From Eremophila alpestris peregrina (Eukaryota; Chordata; Aves; Passeriformes; Alaudidae), in the NCBI GenBank assembly GCA_009792885.1, contig WMCF01000032.1:6738589-6802588 (forward strand): a DNA stretch of 64,000 nucleotides. The letters run 5' to 3'. The notes beneath the pieces are model-generated. The model saw only the letters and a program-made list of their open reading frames with translations, did no database searches and was not told where the DNA came from. Of this stretch, positions 46,800 through 58,244 are shown piece by piece (position 1 is the first letter of the stretch; the number at the start of each line of letters is the position of its first letter). The translations under genes were made by a program, and so were the position numbers.

Positions 46800-47330
46800 T
46801 AAAGTTTAGCAGGCAGATATCTCTGGCCATTAAAAATGGAGAAGTTCTTCAAAGATTCACGTGCAGAGGAGGTTTTGGAGGCAAATTCATTGGCTCTGGG
46901 CTTTGCTGAATGGCTTTGCTTGGTTTCCAGAGTGGTCAAGTTGCTGAGCACTTGTTTTGTCATTTGGGCATTACCAATTGAATTACCATGAGCATGGTAC
47001 AGAAAGAAGAACTCATGAAAAAGTCACTTAATATTCAATTACAGGGGCTGTTCTGGAAGCGTTATATAAGGAGTTTGACTCATAGAGCATTAGGAACCCA
47101 ACTCCTCCAGATAATGGGGGGAATGGGCATCTACCTCTCTGCTTTGGAAACCTCTGACCAATCAATATATAACATTAGCATTTGTCTTCCTTAAATTGAC
47201 TGTATTCTTTTAAGAGATAATTACATTTTCTTTCTAGTGCCCACGTGGACACGAATCTTAAAGTGTTTGATAAAAAGATGCATTAAAAAAATGCAGAACT
47301 ATTCCTTAGAAGAATCTTTTAAATAATCAT
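46800..47330. promoter_or_regulatory. Strong candidate conserved non-coding element
   Basis: Complex AT-rich sequence with TTCACGTGCAG, GGCATTACCAATTGAATTACC, CACTTAATATTCAATTAC, a TATATAAG word at about 47065, CCAATCAATATATAAC, GAGATAATTACATTTTC and CCCACGTGGACACG. CACGTG E-boxes near both ends and several homeodomain words in between suggest a constrained regulatory unit. Confidence 0.47.
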
Positions 47331-47690
47331 AACTGTGTTTCAACAAAATATATTCCTCATTTGCAAATACAGATCTCTCCCAGAAGTTCCAGCAGGTTCT
47401 GAGATGCTCAGAAAGGACCACATGGCCCCATAGATCCACAGGGTTGCTGGACTCTGTACCACAGCCCTCTTGGGAGTTTAGGGGGTCACAAGTGGGGCTG
47501 TCTTCCCCAGTGAGCCCCCCTGGTTGCAATGTGGGTCACTCAGAGCCCTGCCCAGCTCCTCCATGACCACCAGGGATGGAGGTGCTGCATCCCACCTCTG
47601 TCAAGAGTGCTGGTCCCAGTCCAGAACAAGGGTCAAACATCACCAAACCAGAGCAGAATTGCTTGGAGCAATCCCCACTGCTGGGCTTTC
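47331..47690. other. Non-coding sequence, no gene seen
   Basis: Ordinary DNA; nothing recognised. Confidence 0.5.
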
Positions 47691-47850
47691 CTGTCACTAA
47701 ACTATTGATTAGTTATTGATTAAAACATCTATTAATCTTTATAAACTATTTATAAGTGGAACCTTAACACAAAGTGTGACCTGTATAATATTGAAATAGA
47801 AATTGTACTTAATATGGATTTTAAGTAATTTAGATACGGAAGTGAAACCC
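47691..47850. promoter_or_regulatory. Weak candidate AT-rich block with PBX-like words
   Basis: TATTGATTA occurs twice 12 bp apart near 47704 and 47716, followed by CTATTAATC, CTATTTATAAG and ATTTTAAGTAATTTAG. TTGATTA is a PBX/HOX-type word. Could be unconstrained AT-rich DNA. Confidence 0.3.
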
Positions 47851-48149
47851 CCACATCACATCCCCTGTGTCTGTTGAGTGTCAGGTGTGGAGCATTGCAC
47901 TCAGTTAAGCACTTTGGGCTTTCCTTCAAGTCTCCACACTTTGATAAAAATAAGTAACAGCTTGAATTAAGCATCTGCCCTGACCCCTGCTACACACCTG
48001 TGTTTGAAGGACTGCTTGGCTCCCATCCTCCAGCAGCACTTCCCAGCCTCACACCAAGCCCAGGGCCCGTGAGGTGGCTGCTGGAGGAGGTGGTGGCAGC
48101 CCTGGCTGTGGTTGTGAGCTCAAACCACTGCCACTGGCTGGCTAAAAAT
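47851..48149. other. Spacer, no gene seen
   Basis: Nothing recognised. Confidence 0.45.
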
Positions 48150-48290
48150 CAAACAAGGAGCTCTCAACTGTGAGGTCTCTGCCGGCTCCATTTGTTACAT
48201 GGCACATCCGGGGGGGGTAACCAGCTTGCAATATATTAAACAATTAATCATTTCGACTGTGATGCTCTTAATGCTGCAGGCATTTCCCTC
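48150..48290. promoter_or_regulatory. Candidate conserved non-coding element
   Basis: CATTTGTTACATGG, CACATCCGGGG, GCAATATATTAAAC and CAATTAATCATTTCGACTG within 110 bp, with two isolated CpGs retained. Confidence 0.35.
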
Positions 48291-48957
48291 TGAATGTGTG
48301 GCACAGGTGCAGGTGCCCCGCAGAGGGATCCTGCCTGCAAACTTTGGGAAACAAGGGCAGAACAGACAGCCAGGCTGGAAGAGGGGTGTCCTCCAGGCTC
48401 ACAAGGCTTTCCTGGTGACCCCACTTCTCTGTGCCCTGCGTGTTTCCACACGTGTTGACCAATAACCCCAAAAGCCCCACTGTGACTGGCACAGCTCAGA
48501 GGGAACAGCAGAGTCCAACGTGCTGCTGAGCACAGGCTGGGCTGGGCTGAGCCTGGCCTGGATCATTTGTGCCAGTGATGCTGTTCACCTCCAGCCTCTC
48601 CTCTGCCAGGGTTTGCAGCCAGAACCTCTCTTTGCACCTGTTTTATCAGCAGCTTTTGAAGCTCTTGACATCACTTGCTTCATGGCATTTGCGTCCCTGT
48701 TTCCAGCTGAGGGATCAGGGGACGTGGCAGAGGAGATATTGCTGTTGCATAGAGTTGTAAGGAAAGGGTTTTCAATATTTACATTGCTGCTTTTCCTGTC
48801 CATGGTGGATTACAGCTGCCCTTTGAGAAATAGGTTCAGGAAGGGAAGGACGTGGCCTGCTGCAATGGGCAGGACATTTCCTGTCCTCTGCAGGAAATGC
48901 TGCAGCAGCTGAAGGGGGGAAAAGGTGTTTGGGTGGGACTGGTTGCACAACCCGAGG
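48291..48957. other. Non-coding sequence, no gene seen
   Basis: Ordinary DNA. A 130-codon plus-strand frame (48520-48912) has a hydrophobic translation but no domain or neighbour to support it. Confidence 0.5.
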
Positions 48958-49012
48958 CAAATTGCAGCTCTCCAGTTTTGGTACCTCAGTTTTTCTCACC
49001 TAAAACGGAGTA
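48958..49012 (+). mobile_element. Possible MIR-type SINE relic
   Basis: AGGCAAATTGCAGCTCTCC, then TACCTCAGTTTTTCTCACC and TAAAACGGAGTAT, follow in order the MIR parts GGGCAAGT...CCTCTCT, GCCTCAGTTTCCTCATC and TAAAATGGGGATAA. About 55 bp can be followed, the longest MIR-like match here. Divergence is high, as expected for this old family. Confidence 0.42.
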
Positions 49013-49590
49013 TTTTGGGCAGTGCTGGGAAGGCCAAGTGCGATTATTGGGATTAACAGGAGGTTGGAGGGATGGAAAAAGACTTTATGCCAAGTCAGCT
49101 CCCCTCTGTAACCTCGTGCCTCAGGAACACCCTGGCTGCTGGTTGTTCCCAACACAAATGGCAGAAGAGGCTCTTGTACCTCTGGCTCTGCCAGGGCTTG
49201 GAACAGATTTTCTGGGTCATGGTTATTTCTGAGAGGTTTTGGAAGGGACCCTACAGGGATAAACCCTCACCCAGGAAGTGGATGTACAGAGAGAATAACG
49301 AAACCACAGGAGGAGCTGAGGCACTTTAAAATGTCCAAGGCACAGGGATATGCCCCACACACTGCTTTCCTATTAATAATGCATCAGGAGCTCCTGCTCC
49401 AGCAGCAAAGTGCCCAGCACACATTCAGGCTCCTGGACACCTCACCTCAGCAGTGCCCAACAGGATTCTGCTCCTGTGCAACCACAAAAAAACACTGGGG
49501 AAATCCTTCTCTGCCACAGAGATGCTCCAGATCTGCACTCTGCAGACCCAGCAGCAGGATTTGGCCCTGTGATTTCAGCTGATGTCTCAT
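49013..49590. other. Non-coding sequence, no gene seen
   Basis: Ordinary DNA; nothing recognised. Confidence 0.5.
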
Positions 49591-49760
49591 GAGCCGTGGG
49601 CTGAATGGGAACTGTAATTGGTGCAATTCTACATCTTCAAGGCTATTAGATCCTTGTAGCTCCCCATCATGCTGTGTTTGGAGTAAATAGAGAGTGTTTA
49701 GCCAAGCTGAGAGATCCTCTAATGGAACAGACAGTTCTTCCTCTTTTCATCAGCTTGTCC
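49591..49760. promoter_or_regulatory. Candidate conserved non-coding element
   Basis: GAACTGTAATTGGTGCAATTC, GGCTATTAGATCC, GAGTAAATAGAGAG and CCTCTAATGGAAC occur within 130 bp. Homeodomain-like words and balanced composition suggest possible constraint. Confidence 0.32.
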
Positions 49761-49790
49761 CCACAGCTTTGTTATTTAAAGTCAGGTCTT

Positions 49791-49830
49791 TAAAAAAAAA
49801 TAAAAAATAAATAAATAAATAAATAAAAAA
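49791..49830 (+). repeat. (AAAT)n A-rich simple repeat
   Basis: A run of nine A, then TAAAAAATAAATAAATAAAT-type units to 49830. Confidence 0.95.
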
Positions 49831-49889
49831 TCAGTAGACAGGTTTGGTTTGGAAGCCGGAGGACAGGAAAAGTTAGAGATATTTATTTG

Positions 49890-50380
49890 ACAGGGTCAAG
49901 GTTGCTGCTTTTCTTTTCTCTTTCCCCAGGTCCCATAGGTGTTAGACTGAGAGACATTTAATCGAGGGAGTAGCGGTTTCATATCTATAACAAAAATCAA
50001 ATAATGCAAGATGATTTACTCCCCCTAGCAACCAGGGAGCTTACCCTTAGCAACCAGCCTAGCCTCAGGCAGCGGTGTAATCAGCTTGAAAATATTTCAA
50101 TTATTGTGTTGATTTTAGTGGATTTGAGAAGCGCTGTGCGGAGAGACCAGGCACATTCTGCCCACGACCTGGAGAGGAAGATATTGATTTAAACAGGTGT
50201 CAGAAAGGAAAAGTGGAGTAAATTTAAATGCAATAGGAGAACAGCGCATTGAGTGTGGTTCAGTGTGGGGGTGACATTTTGCTCATCGCCTTGAATGAAA
50301 GTGACTCAACTGAACTAGAAATTTCACCTTGAAAATCATCTCCCATCGACACAATCAAGAGAAAGCCGTTCGCCATCTCT
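49890..50380. promoter_or_regulatory. Strong candidate conserved element with paired RFX-like sites
   Basis: Two identical TAGCAACCAG words lie at 50026-50035 and 50048-50057, 22 bp apart. AGCAAC is the RFX half-site. Around them are TTTAATCGAGG, CAAATAATGCAAGATGATTTAC, GGTGTAATCAGC, TTTCAATTATTG and GATATTGATTTAAACAGG, and CpGs kept in AGAAGCGCTGTGCGGAG and CCACGACC. One of the best regulatory candidates in the window. Confidence 0.5.
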
Positions 50381-52640
50381 TTTCCCTGGCCGGGGGAAGA
50401 AGCAAGGGAGGGGGGGGAGGAACTGGCACCTGAGTTTCCAAGACAGCTTTGGAGAAAGTAACTATCAGAGAAATATGGGATTAGTGCATCCCACTCGAGA
50501 AATGAGGCGAGTGGTGCTGGGGGAGAGGTGGAGGGGATGGGAAGGAGAATGATGCAGAGGGTGGGAGGCAGGATTCAGGAGGACTGAGCTGCAAGAAGTG
50601 ATGCCATCCCCAGACTGCTGCTCCTGAAGTGGGGAATTTGGTACCAGCAGCAGAGTTGCTGCTGGTGGAGTCAGCAGGAGCAATGGTCCAGCCAGTCTCG
50701 GACCTCAGACTGTGTTTGTGTTTCTCCTTGTGTGGCATGGGTCAAACCCTGCTCCCAGCAGCATCACCACTGCCCCACAGAGTAGCACATTGGGGTGTCT
50801 CTGGCCACCTTCAGCCTCCAAAATGTAGTTTGTCCAGGTGTAGCCACCTGATCTGGCACAAAAGGGGCAACCGAACCCTGATCTTCGGGAAATTGAACCA
50901 TTCTCTTCCACCCTTTGCAGCCTGTCCCCACAGATACATCAGATGCTCCCAGCAGAGCCCCAGCTTGGCCCCAGGCTGCTCCCTCACCTGCTGCTCCCAC
51001 ATTTTGTACTCATCAGGCAGCTGCAGGAACAGCCTGTGTGCAGTTCAGCAGAAACCAGTGACATCTTTGTACACACGGCACTGACGAGCTGCTTTCTGAT
51101 GCAGCAGAAGTCTGCAGACAGTGTACTGATAATAGGGTTTCACCTGTTCCCAGTGAAGTGACAACTGACATGCCATGTTCTGATGAGCCTCTTTCCAGTA
51201 GGGTGACACCGTGCACAGGGTGCATTATAACCCTGCTCCTCCAGGCTGCCACGCTCTGTGCTCAACACCCAGAGCTGCAGCAGAGCTGAAACTTCATCCA
51301 ATTCGCAAGGAAGCCGCAATCCATGTGCCTCTGACAGTTTGTGTGCAGGGCACTTCTCACCTGCAGCTCTGTGATGGGTGAGGGCTGTGCAGTGCCTGGG
51401 GTGGGGATCGATTCCTGGCACGGATTTGTGCCTTGCCCTGGACACTGCTGCTGCATCCTGAGCTCTTCCTGCTCAGAGCCATCAGCAAGGGAAACAGCCA
51501 AGGACTCTGCAGGGACAGTGGGGGCCAGGAGGGCTCCTTCTCCACTGGAGTTTTTGGGGAGCCTGGGCAGGTTGGTGCTGCCTCGGTTCTCTTCCTGTCA
51601 CCAGAAATTCCTTCTGCACTCGTCAAGTGGCCAAGGCGAATCACTTTTGTTTGAGATGGTTCACACTTCCCTGGGTTCAATTTCAAAGTGGCATTTTTAG
51701 AGCTTATCACATGCCATTTATAAATGTATCAGTGCCTGCTCAAAAGCTGGGTGGAAAGAGGAATGCTGCATCCCTCCTCTGTTTGACAAGAACACAAGCC
51801 CCGCACAATCTTCAGACAGCAAAGGGCACTGCCTTATCTCTGGCTAGTAAAGGGTGCATCATGACATTGCTACAATCACCCTCGTGGTGTAAGAAGAGGA
51901 AAGAAACAGCCTTTCTCATGGGTTTTGAGCCATTCTGAAGCTTTTCTCTTTGCCATAAACCAAACTGATTCCTGGATCGTAGCTGTTAGAACAGACATCT
52001 CCAGCTAAAATGGGCTTTGGGTGGCAGTTGTGGCAATCCCACTCCATACTCAAGCACCCAGTTTTGCCTTACAGTGGATACAAGGTGGGTTATTCAACTG
52101 CCACGGGGGAAGGGGCCATGCATTTATTTATCCCAGGGAAAGAACCCCCACAGGCAGTTGCCTCCAAGCAGCCACCGTGTTACAAATCTCAGCTTTAGCT
52201 TTTCCTCTCACTGAACTTCCAGCAAATCCTAAAAAGGAGAAGGGTAACCAAAACCTTCCTTTGGCTTATTTAGGGACTCAAAACGACCAGGAGATGACAT
52301 CCAGAAAATGTAGCAAGGCTGAGGAGGAGACAGCAGTGATGTGCCTGGGGCAGATGCTGTGCAGAGACACAGCCAAACACCCCCACACCACCAGGACCAG
52401 CTCGGGAAGAGTTTTAACCTCATTGACTCACCCCAGGCGGGCAGGATCCTTCCCTCACCGCTCCCAGCAGCTCCAGCAGAGCCTGTTTGATGTGCTGACC
52501 TGCCCTCCACAAGCATCTTACACTCTCTATCTTTGTTGGATTGGGAGGGAAAGGGAAAAAAAAATTCAGATTATTTTTAAGCCCATTTGCTGCCTTGCCC
52601 TGAAATGTGCAGCCTCTTCCCTGGAATGTACCTCCAGTGT
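50381..52640. other. Non-coding sequence, no gene seen
   Basis: A G-run at 50409-50418, then ordinary DNA. A plus-strand frame of 214 codons (52021-52665) and one of 151 codons (50629-51084) have no domain and are opposed by overlapping minus-strand frames. Confidence 0.55.
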
Positions 52641-53150
52641 AATCCTCTCTTTAGCAGGTCTGTAGTCGCTCGTTCACGCGTTCCTCTGCCTCCCTTCATT
52701 ACAACCTGTTGCTCGTCAGAAGCCCCAGCAGCTTAAACTGGACTGCTTCTTTGCTTGATAACAGTAATCAGGGCTTTAGCAGGCAGCTTGGCAGAATCAG
52801 CCTGCCCTGAACCCCTCCCACTCCCAATTTTCTGATGGATGGGTGATCACTGAGGGGAAAAAAAAAAGGTACATGTTCACCTGGAGAGCAGAACAATTTG
52901 CATTTTGGGGTAAATGAGGTATTTAGGCAGTGCCACATGAGATTTCCGAGGGAATTCCCGATTTAAATTTGCAGCAACACTGTCCTGGCATTTTGCCTTG
53001 TTAGTATCTGTAGAGTTATTAAAAGTCAATAACCAAATCAGAGCAAGGTAAATACGTGGGGGCATCTCCTGCCATCGATTTTTGGCCAGGATACCCCTCT
53101 GAAATCAATGGAGAGCTTTGCTTAAAAACCAGTAGCATGGTAAGGGCCAC
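52641..53150. promoter_or_regulatory. Strong candidate conserved non-coding element
   Basis: Retained CpGs in GTAGTCGCTCGTTCACGCG at the left end and later in TTTCCGAGGG, TTCCCGATTTAAATTTGC, AATACGTGG and CATCGATTTTTGG. AT-rich motif words include GATAACAGTAATCAGG, GAACAATTTGCATTTTGG (reverse octamer-like) and GTCAATAACC. An A-run splits it at 52858-52868. Confidence 0.47.
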
Positions 53151-56100
53151 ATTTCTTAAACAGAAAGAAGCACAAATCCAATAGAAGTTCATCTACCAGC
53201 TGTCTCCAAAACCTCACATTTTTGTCTTCTCAATTCCCATTTTCCTGCAGAACAATCCAAGTAACTCCCACTGACTTCTCACCAAAAATAAAGTCGTATT
53301 TTCTAAGGCTGTTCTTTAAAGGGAATTAGGCAGTTGCTGTTATTGTGTGTTTGGAGACACAGATCCAGAGGTTCAGGTTATTCTGCCTCTTGCCTTTGCA
53401 CTGCTGAGTTGGACCCTCAGTCTGTATGAGGGACAGATCAATTCATTCATTTTCTGAAACTTTTTTTGCCTTGAGTTTTAAAGGCTCCAGTTTAGTGATG
53501 ATGGTATCGAGCCAGTGTTTGTAATTGAAATCAGAAACTGAAACAGGAAATGCACCATCCAGCTAAACTCTACTTACAACACAATGCCAACACTTCAAAC
53601 TGCAATGGCCATCCTGAATCACAAAGCCTTCCTGAACATCCCAGCAGCTTAGGGATCAGGCACTGCTCTAACGCTGGACTCCATCCAAGGCCTCTGGAAG
53701 TCAGCTGGTGGCTTTTTTTTTTTGACCTGGCAGGTGCCAGAGAGTCACTCTAAGGCTCTTCCCTGTGTTACCTTAGCACACAGCAATTCCTTTCTCTGGC
53801 CATTTTCCTTAAGCTGCCATGGGCAATGACAGCTTTCCTCATGTCTGAGTAACTGCTCGCATTTTTGGCTGGAAAAACAGCACAAATAATCCCTTTTACG
53901 GTTTTTCTTTTTCAAACTTCCCAATCAAGCAGAAAGCTGGAGACCCATTTCTCAGTCCTGCAGCCTCTCTGCTGCCAGCTCCTGTACCCCCACTGCAAAC
54001 ACTGCTGCAGAGCTGCTTTGCAACAGAAACCTTTCGGGTGGAAGCAGATCTTTGAGCACAACACCAAGATTTAGACTTATAAAATTCAGGAGAGGTGGCA
54101 TCCCTCCTCCTCGTGGGTGCTGGCCCCTGTATGTGCTGCCAGGCAGCTGGGCAGGGAAAAACCAGACAGGTCAGTGCAGCCACCAGCTACAACAAGTCTG
54201 TTTGGCACAGGAAAGAAGTTTTTTATCCCCTTAGATGCAGCTTCTTTCAGATGTGAGACTCATCTGAGATACAGAGGGTTCATTCTCCACCTGAACTCAT
54301 GATCCTGGGTTACACCTGGAGGGGAAACTCACCCAGGAGCTGAGACACCAACCTGGTGCATCCATCCTGCTGGAGCCCTCCTGCCACATCTTCCCAGCCT
54401 GTGTCTCTGTGCCAGGCAGGTGCAGCTAGCTCAGGTGTGCTCTCTTGCATTAGACCTCCATTCCCTTCCCTAAATTTCATGGCAGCTGCTGAGCAGGATC
54501 CACTTAAGCCTGGTGCTAAAGGCAATCTGCACCATCCACTTCTCTCCTGGAGAAGATCCCTGCGTGGAGCAGAGAGGAACAGCAGGAACTTCCATCTCAA
54601 ATGTGCAGAAAGCACGAAGGCAGCATCCTCCCCTGTGCTCCCTCCCTCCTCCAGGAGAAGACAGCAGTCTTCAGGGGAAGGAAAATACAGAAACCACAAG
54701 CTGGAGCCTCGGGCACAGCCAAAGGAAGCTGGTGGAAATATTCCAGCTAGGAAATAGATCCAGCCAAGCCATAAAATGCTTCACTCAGACACGTTCCCTG
54801 ACAGCACTGGGGGCCCCATGCTCTATATCCCACACTGCCAGACTTGCCACATATAAAATCAAGGCAAGTGACCACAAGCATAAAAAAGAGTTATGCTCTG
54901 CCACAGCACATTTCGAGCACTCCAACAGCCCAGCACCACAAGGAGAAACAGAGTTTGCCCCAATTTCCTTCAGGAAGAGGTTTCAACCAGCAAAAATCCC
55001 ACATTACAGCCGTGGCAGAAGTGGCCACTACACAGTGACAGGAGCCCAGGGGACCTGACACAGAGGAAGATCTTCAGGAGAGCTCTTTGTTCACCAGGAT
55101 GTCTGGCTCACCTTGCTTTCCAGTTGTGGGTATTGTGTTTCCAGTTTCTGAGGAGTTTGGGTGTTGGGGAACCCCATCCACGTTTGCTCTGGACCCTGTA
55201 ATTGCACTCTCATCCACTGCTTTTCTTCTTGGCCTCCCACCAAGAGTAGGGGTGTTCCCTGGGGTGTGAGAGAAAGCTGGGCCAAATCCAGCTTCACCTT
55301 TGTGGTTTGTAGATGGCAAGAGGGTCTCTGTAGCATTTCCAGCTGGCCTAAACCATCCTAGGGAAAATTCCCCAGCAGGATCTGGGAAAACTGGAAGGGT
55401 TCTGTAGAGATTCAAAGTCAGCCTCGAGAAAGAAAAAGAACAACCCCCAAAAAGACCCTCACAAACCCCCCTCTGTTGGTTTCAAATGATCAATGTACCC
55501 ACCAAGGACCTTTCTGCAGTTCTGTGTTTACAATACATGTCCCTCTTCACTCTGGAGCTGTAGCAAGGCATGAGAGGCAGGTTTGAACACAGTGATGACC
55601 TTACAAAATCCAAGATGAAAACAGTTTTGCAGCTGTGTGCCACCAGCAGACCTTTCCAAATAACTGATATATCTCAGACCACTCGTGTACACACCTGGAG
55701 CTGCTCAGAAATAAGCCCTTTTTGCTACAGACACAGCATCATCTCAGAACGTAAAAATAAAGCACCCAAAGCTCCAGAAACTCTTATTGCAAATAATCTC
55801 ACTGCCAGGAGAAAGGCAGCTTGGGGTTTATCAGAAAACTGGGTTCATGTGTAGGGCCTTTAACATCTTCAGATGAAGGCAATGACATAAAAAAAGAACA
55901 GCAAGCCTTTGGTGTGAGAAGGAATTCACCCTCACCACAGCACCACCCCAGCTGCCTGCCCAGTGATGCAAAACTGAAAACACTCTGTTCACAGAGTTTC
56001 CAGCTGCTTCTGCTGAGGTTTTCCTTGTTTCAGAAAGGAATTTGGGATATCATTCAATGAAAGAAAGAACCATGCCTGCTCTTTCAGGCTCTGTAGAAAT

Positions 56101-56579
56101 TTAGCAAGGAAGAGAGAAACTTTTTTTTAACCTGAAGAATTTAGGAAATGAAGGCCAGTTTCTGGCAGAGCTCATGCCACGGGGATCCAGGAAGCATCCA
56201 CCTCCCGTGTGTTGGTATGGAGTTTAAAAAATAATCAGTGCTCACAGGTGGATCAAACCCAGACATTCTCCTGCAGCCATCAGGAAAATAACACTTTGTT
56301 TTCTTAGGAGCCAGACGTTCCCCACACAGCAAAGGCTCCAAATTTATGGGAGCTGTGTCAGACTCCCCAGACCTGTAATGGTCTTTGGTCAGGGGGAGCA
56401 CAGAGCAAACGGAAAATATACAGGAGGAAGCAGAGGGGGGGGAAAAAAAGCTTCATTCCACACCCTCAGCTGTGGAAATGTGTTTGGAGTACAGTGTTGG
56501 AGGCTGCTGCTCCTCGAGGAGGCTGCACTGTCTCCCATTGAAAATGAGACTTAAATTATGTTCCACGTCAGCTGTCAAG
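53151..56579. other. Non-coding sequence, no gene seen
   Basis: Over 3 kb of mostly ordinary DNA. The part at 53270-53540 is more AT-balanced (AAAGTCGTATTTTC, GGAATTAGGC) and may be weakly constrained. T-run at 53714-53723. Frames up to 181 codons (54513-55058, plus) have no domain. Confidence 0.5.
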
Positions 56580-57000
56580 GAATGGTTTTGAAACCTTAAA
56601 CAGAGAATACATTTGCGGCTATTAGCATGGTGTGGTCATGGTTTGTATTTGAAGGTGAAAACAGTTTGTAAGGAGGGAAAGGAAAACGTTGATTCTATTC
56701 ATCTTGAAAGTTCCTTTAACTTTTCAAAATGCTACGGTAAATTTTGGGAGTTTAAAATTAGTTTCAAGATGAATAGAATTAATGAGTGAATTAGAGCTGG
56801 TACAGAATTGCAATAAATAATATTCAAAACCTCTTAATAATCTTTGCAATGATTAAAATGAATGGAATTTTTTTTTCTTTTTGCTATAAAACTGGGGCTC
56901 TTTTAAGTATAAATTGTGATAATGACTCGAGAATTTCCAGCATCAGGTTTTTCCATTACATCTCAGCCTCCACAGTTGATCTAAGGCTTAAAGAATAACA
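56580..57000. promoter_or_regulatory. Candidate conserved AT-rich block containing a hairpin
   Basis: Complex AT-rich DNA: CATTTGCGGCTATTAGC at the left, the hairpin in the middle, then GAATTGCAATAAATAATATTC, CTCTTAATAATC, TTTGCAATGATTAAAATG and GATAATGACTCGAG. Motif words and isolated CpGs are kept. The block could be an enhancer, a structured transcript, or both. Confidence 0.42.
56687..56784 (+). ncRNA. Long imperfect hairpin, microRNA-precursor-like
   Basis: Arms ATTCTATTCATCTTGAAA (56692-56709) and TTTCAAGATGAATAGAAT (56762-56779) are perfect 18-bp reverse complements. Five more outer pairs can form (two are G-U). After a small internal loop the stem resumes: 56715-56719 with 56752-56756, 56720-56724 with 56746-56750, and 56726-56730 with 56741-56745, leaving a 10-base loop at 56731-56740. 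That gives about 38 pairs in 98 bases. Several are G-U pairs only in plus-strand RNA. Family unknown; a palindromic transposon is the main alternative. Confidence 0.45.
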
Positions 57001-58218
57001 TTCAAGCCTCACTTTCTAATGATGAGGTGTTTGACACAGAAAGCAATCCTAATAGAGGAGGCTGCCTGCCCGGGGATTGCTGCCAAGTAGAGCTGACAAA
57101 GAAACATTTTTCTACTGAGTCTCTTAACAAAACCTCCTCCTTGGACCTGGGACTGTGAGTGATGAGCAGGGATCCTGTTGTGAGAAGCACTTGGCAGATC
57201 AGACCTGTGTTTGTAATTCTGACAGCATTCATTATGAGCCTTGCTTTTAACCAAAAAAAAAAACCTAAAAAAAGAAAAAAATATATAGGACAAGATTTTC
57301 AATAATACTGAGTGATGAAACATTAATACAATTACCCCAGTTATAACAGTTTGTGATACCTCAGATCTGGTTCAACACAGGAAAATCCTCCTCACAAACC
57401 AGGTTTGGAAAATTTAAAACTTCTTTGCCCAGAGCTCCTGCCAAGCCTTTTAACCTCACAACCTTTCTGAGTTTTTCTGGGATATGGCTCCATCTCTGCT
57501 GAGAGGGCTGCTGGTGACCTGCGAGTGGTTCTTCAAAAGTCTTGCACCAAGTCATGCCTGGACAATTTCCTGTGAATTCATTATTCTCAATTTTGGGGGG
57601 AAATCCATTTTGTAGCACAAATGGGTTTTTTTTTTCCTGTTTGTTCAGCCATTCTCCCTTGGGGAAAAGCTTTGCTCACAGACATTCCCACTGGGACAGC
57701 TGCCCCAGTTCATCTGCAGACACAGCCCCCACCACAGCTGGCTGACACCCTCCAAGAGTGTTTCACTGCCCCTCTTGATGTCCTTCATTCCTGCCTCTCC
57801 AGGCAGCTCTGTGGCTCTCAGTTACCCCAGTATCACTGTACTGCACATGGCCAGCTGGATTTTGCCCTGCTGCTGCCCCTCTGGCCCCTGGTGCCAGTTT
57901 TACCCTGCAGCTGCAGGGAAGCCCCAGGCTTGGCACTGCTCCCCTCCTGGGATCATCCTTTCCCTGTGGCAGGAAGGTCAGGGCTGGAGCCTTACTCTCT
58001 CCAAAGAGAGACCTGATTTCTCTCTGGTTCCTCAGTTTGACCTGTCAATAGCCTCCACCACCATCCCCAAAGCAGCAGCTTTCTCCTGAGGGTCTCTGCT
58101 GCCCAGGGAACACAGCATGGCCCCTCTCCCTGTGCTGCCTTTGCTCAGTGGCTGCTCCTGCCTGGCAAGGACCACAGCTCCTCACACCACACACTCTCCT
58201 GAGCTTCTCTGTGGTGCT
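57001..58218. other. Non-coding sequence, no gene seen
   Basis: An A-rich tract at 57254-57281, a T-run at 57627-57636, and otherwise ordinary DNA. A 131-codon plus-strand frame (57621-58016) has no domain. Confidence 0.5.
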
Positions 58219-58244
58219 GAGATCCATTTTCGAGATCCATTTTC
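58219..58244 (+). repeat. Perfect 13-bp tandem duplication
   Basis: GAGATCCATTTTC occurs twice head to tail, at 58219-58231 and 58232-58244. Confidence 0.95.

Noticed and set aside
47055..47075. TATATAAG as a core promoter
   Set aside because: A lone TATA-like word in AT-rich DNA. No CpG island, initiator context or downstream exon supports a promoter.
48520..48912. 130-codon frame with hydrophobic stretches
   Set aside because: Hydrophobic segments come from T/G/C-rich DNA. There is no family resemblance and no promoter context.
52021..52665. 214-codon plus-strand open frame
   Set aside because: Irregular composition, no domain, and overlapped by other plus-strand and minus-strand frames.
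54513..55058. 181-codon plus-strand open frame
   Set aside because: No domain, overlapping frames in other phases, and CpG-poor drifted composition. Length is within chance for this GC content.
58020..58060. A further MIR-like CCTCAGTTTG...TGTCAATAG match
   Set aside because: Too short and interrupted to separate from chance. The better matches are listed as features.
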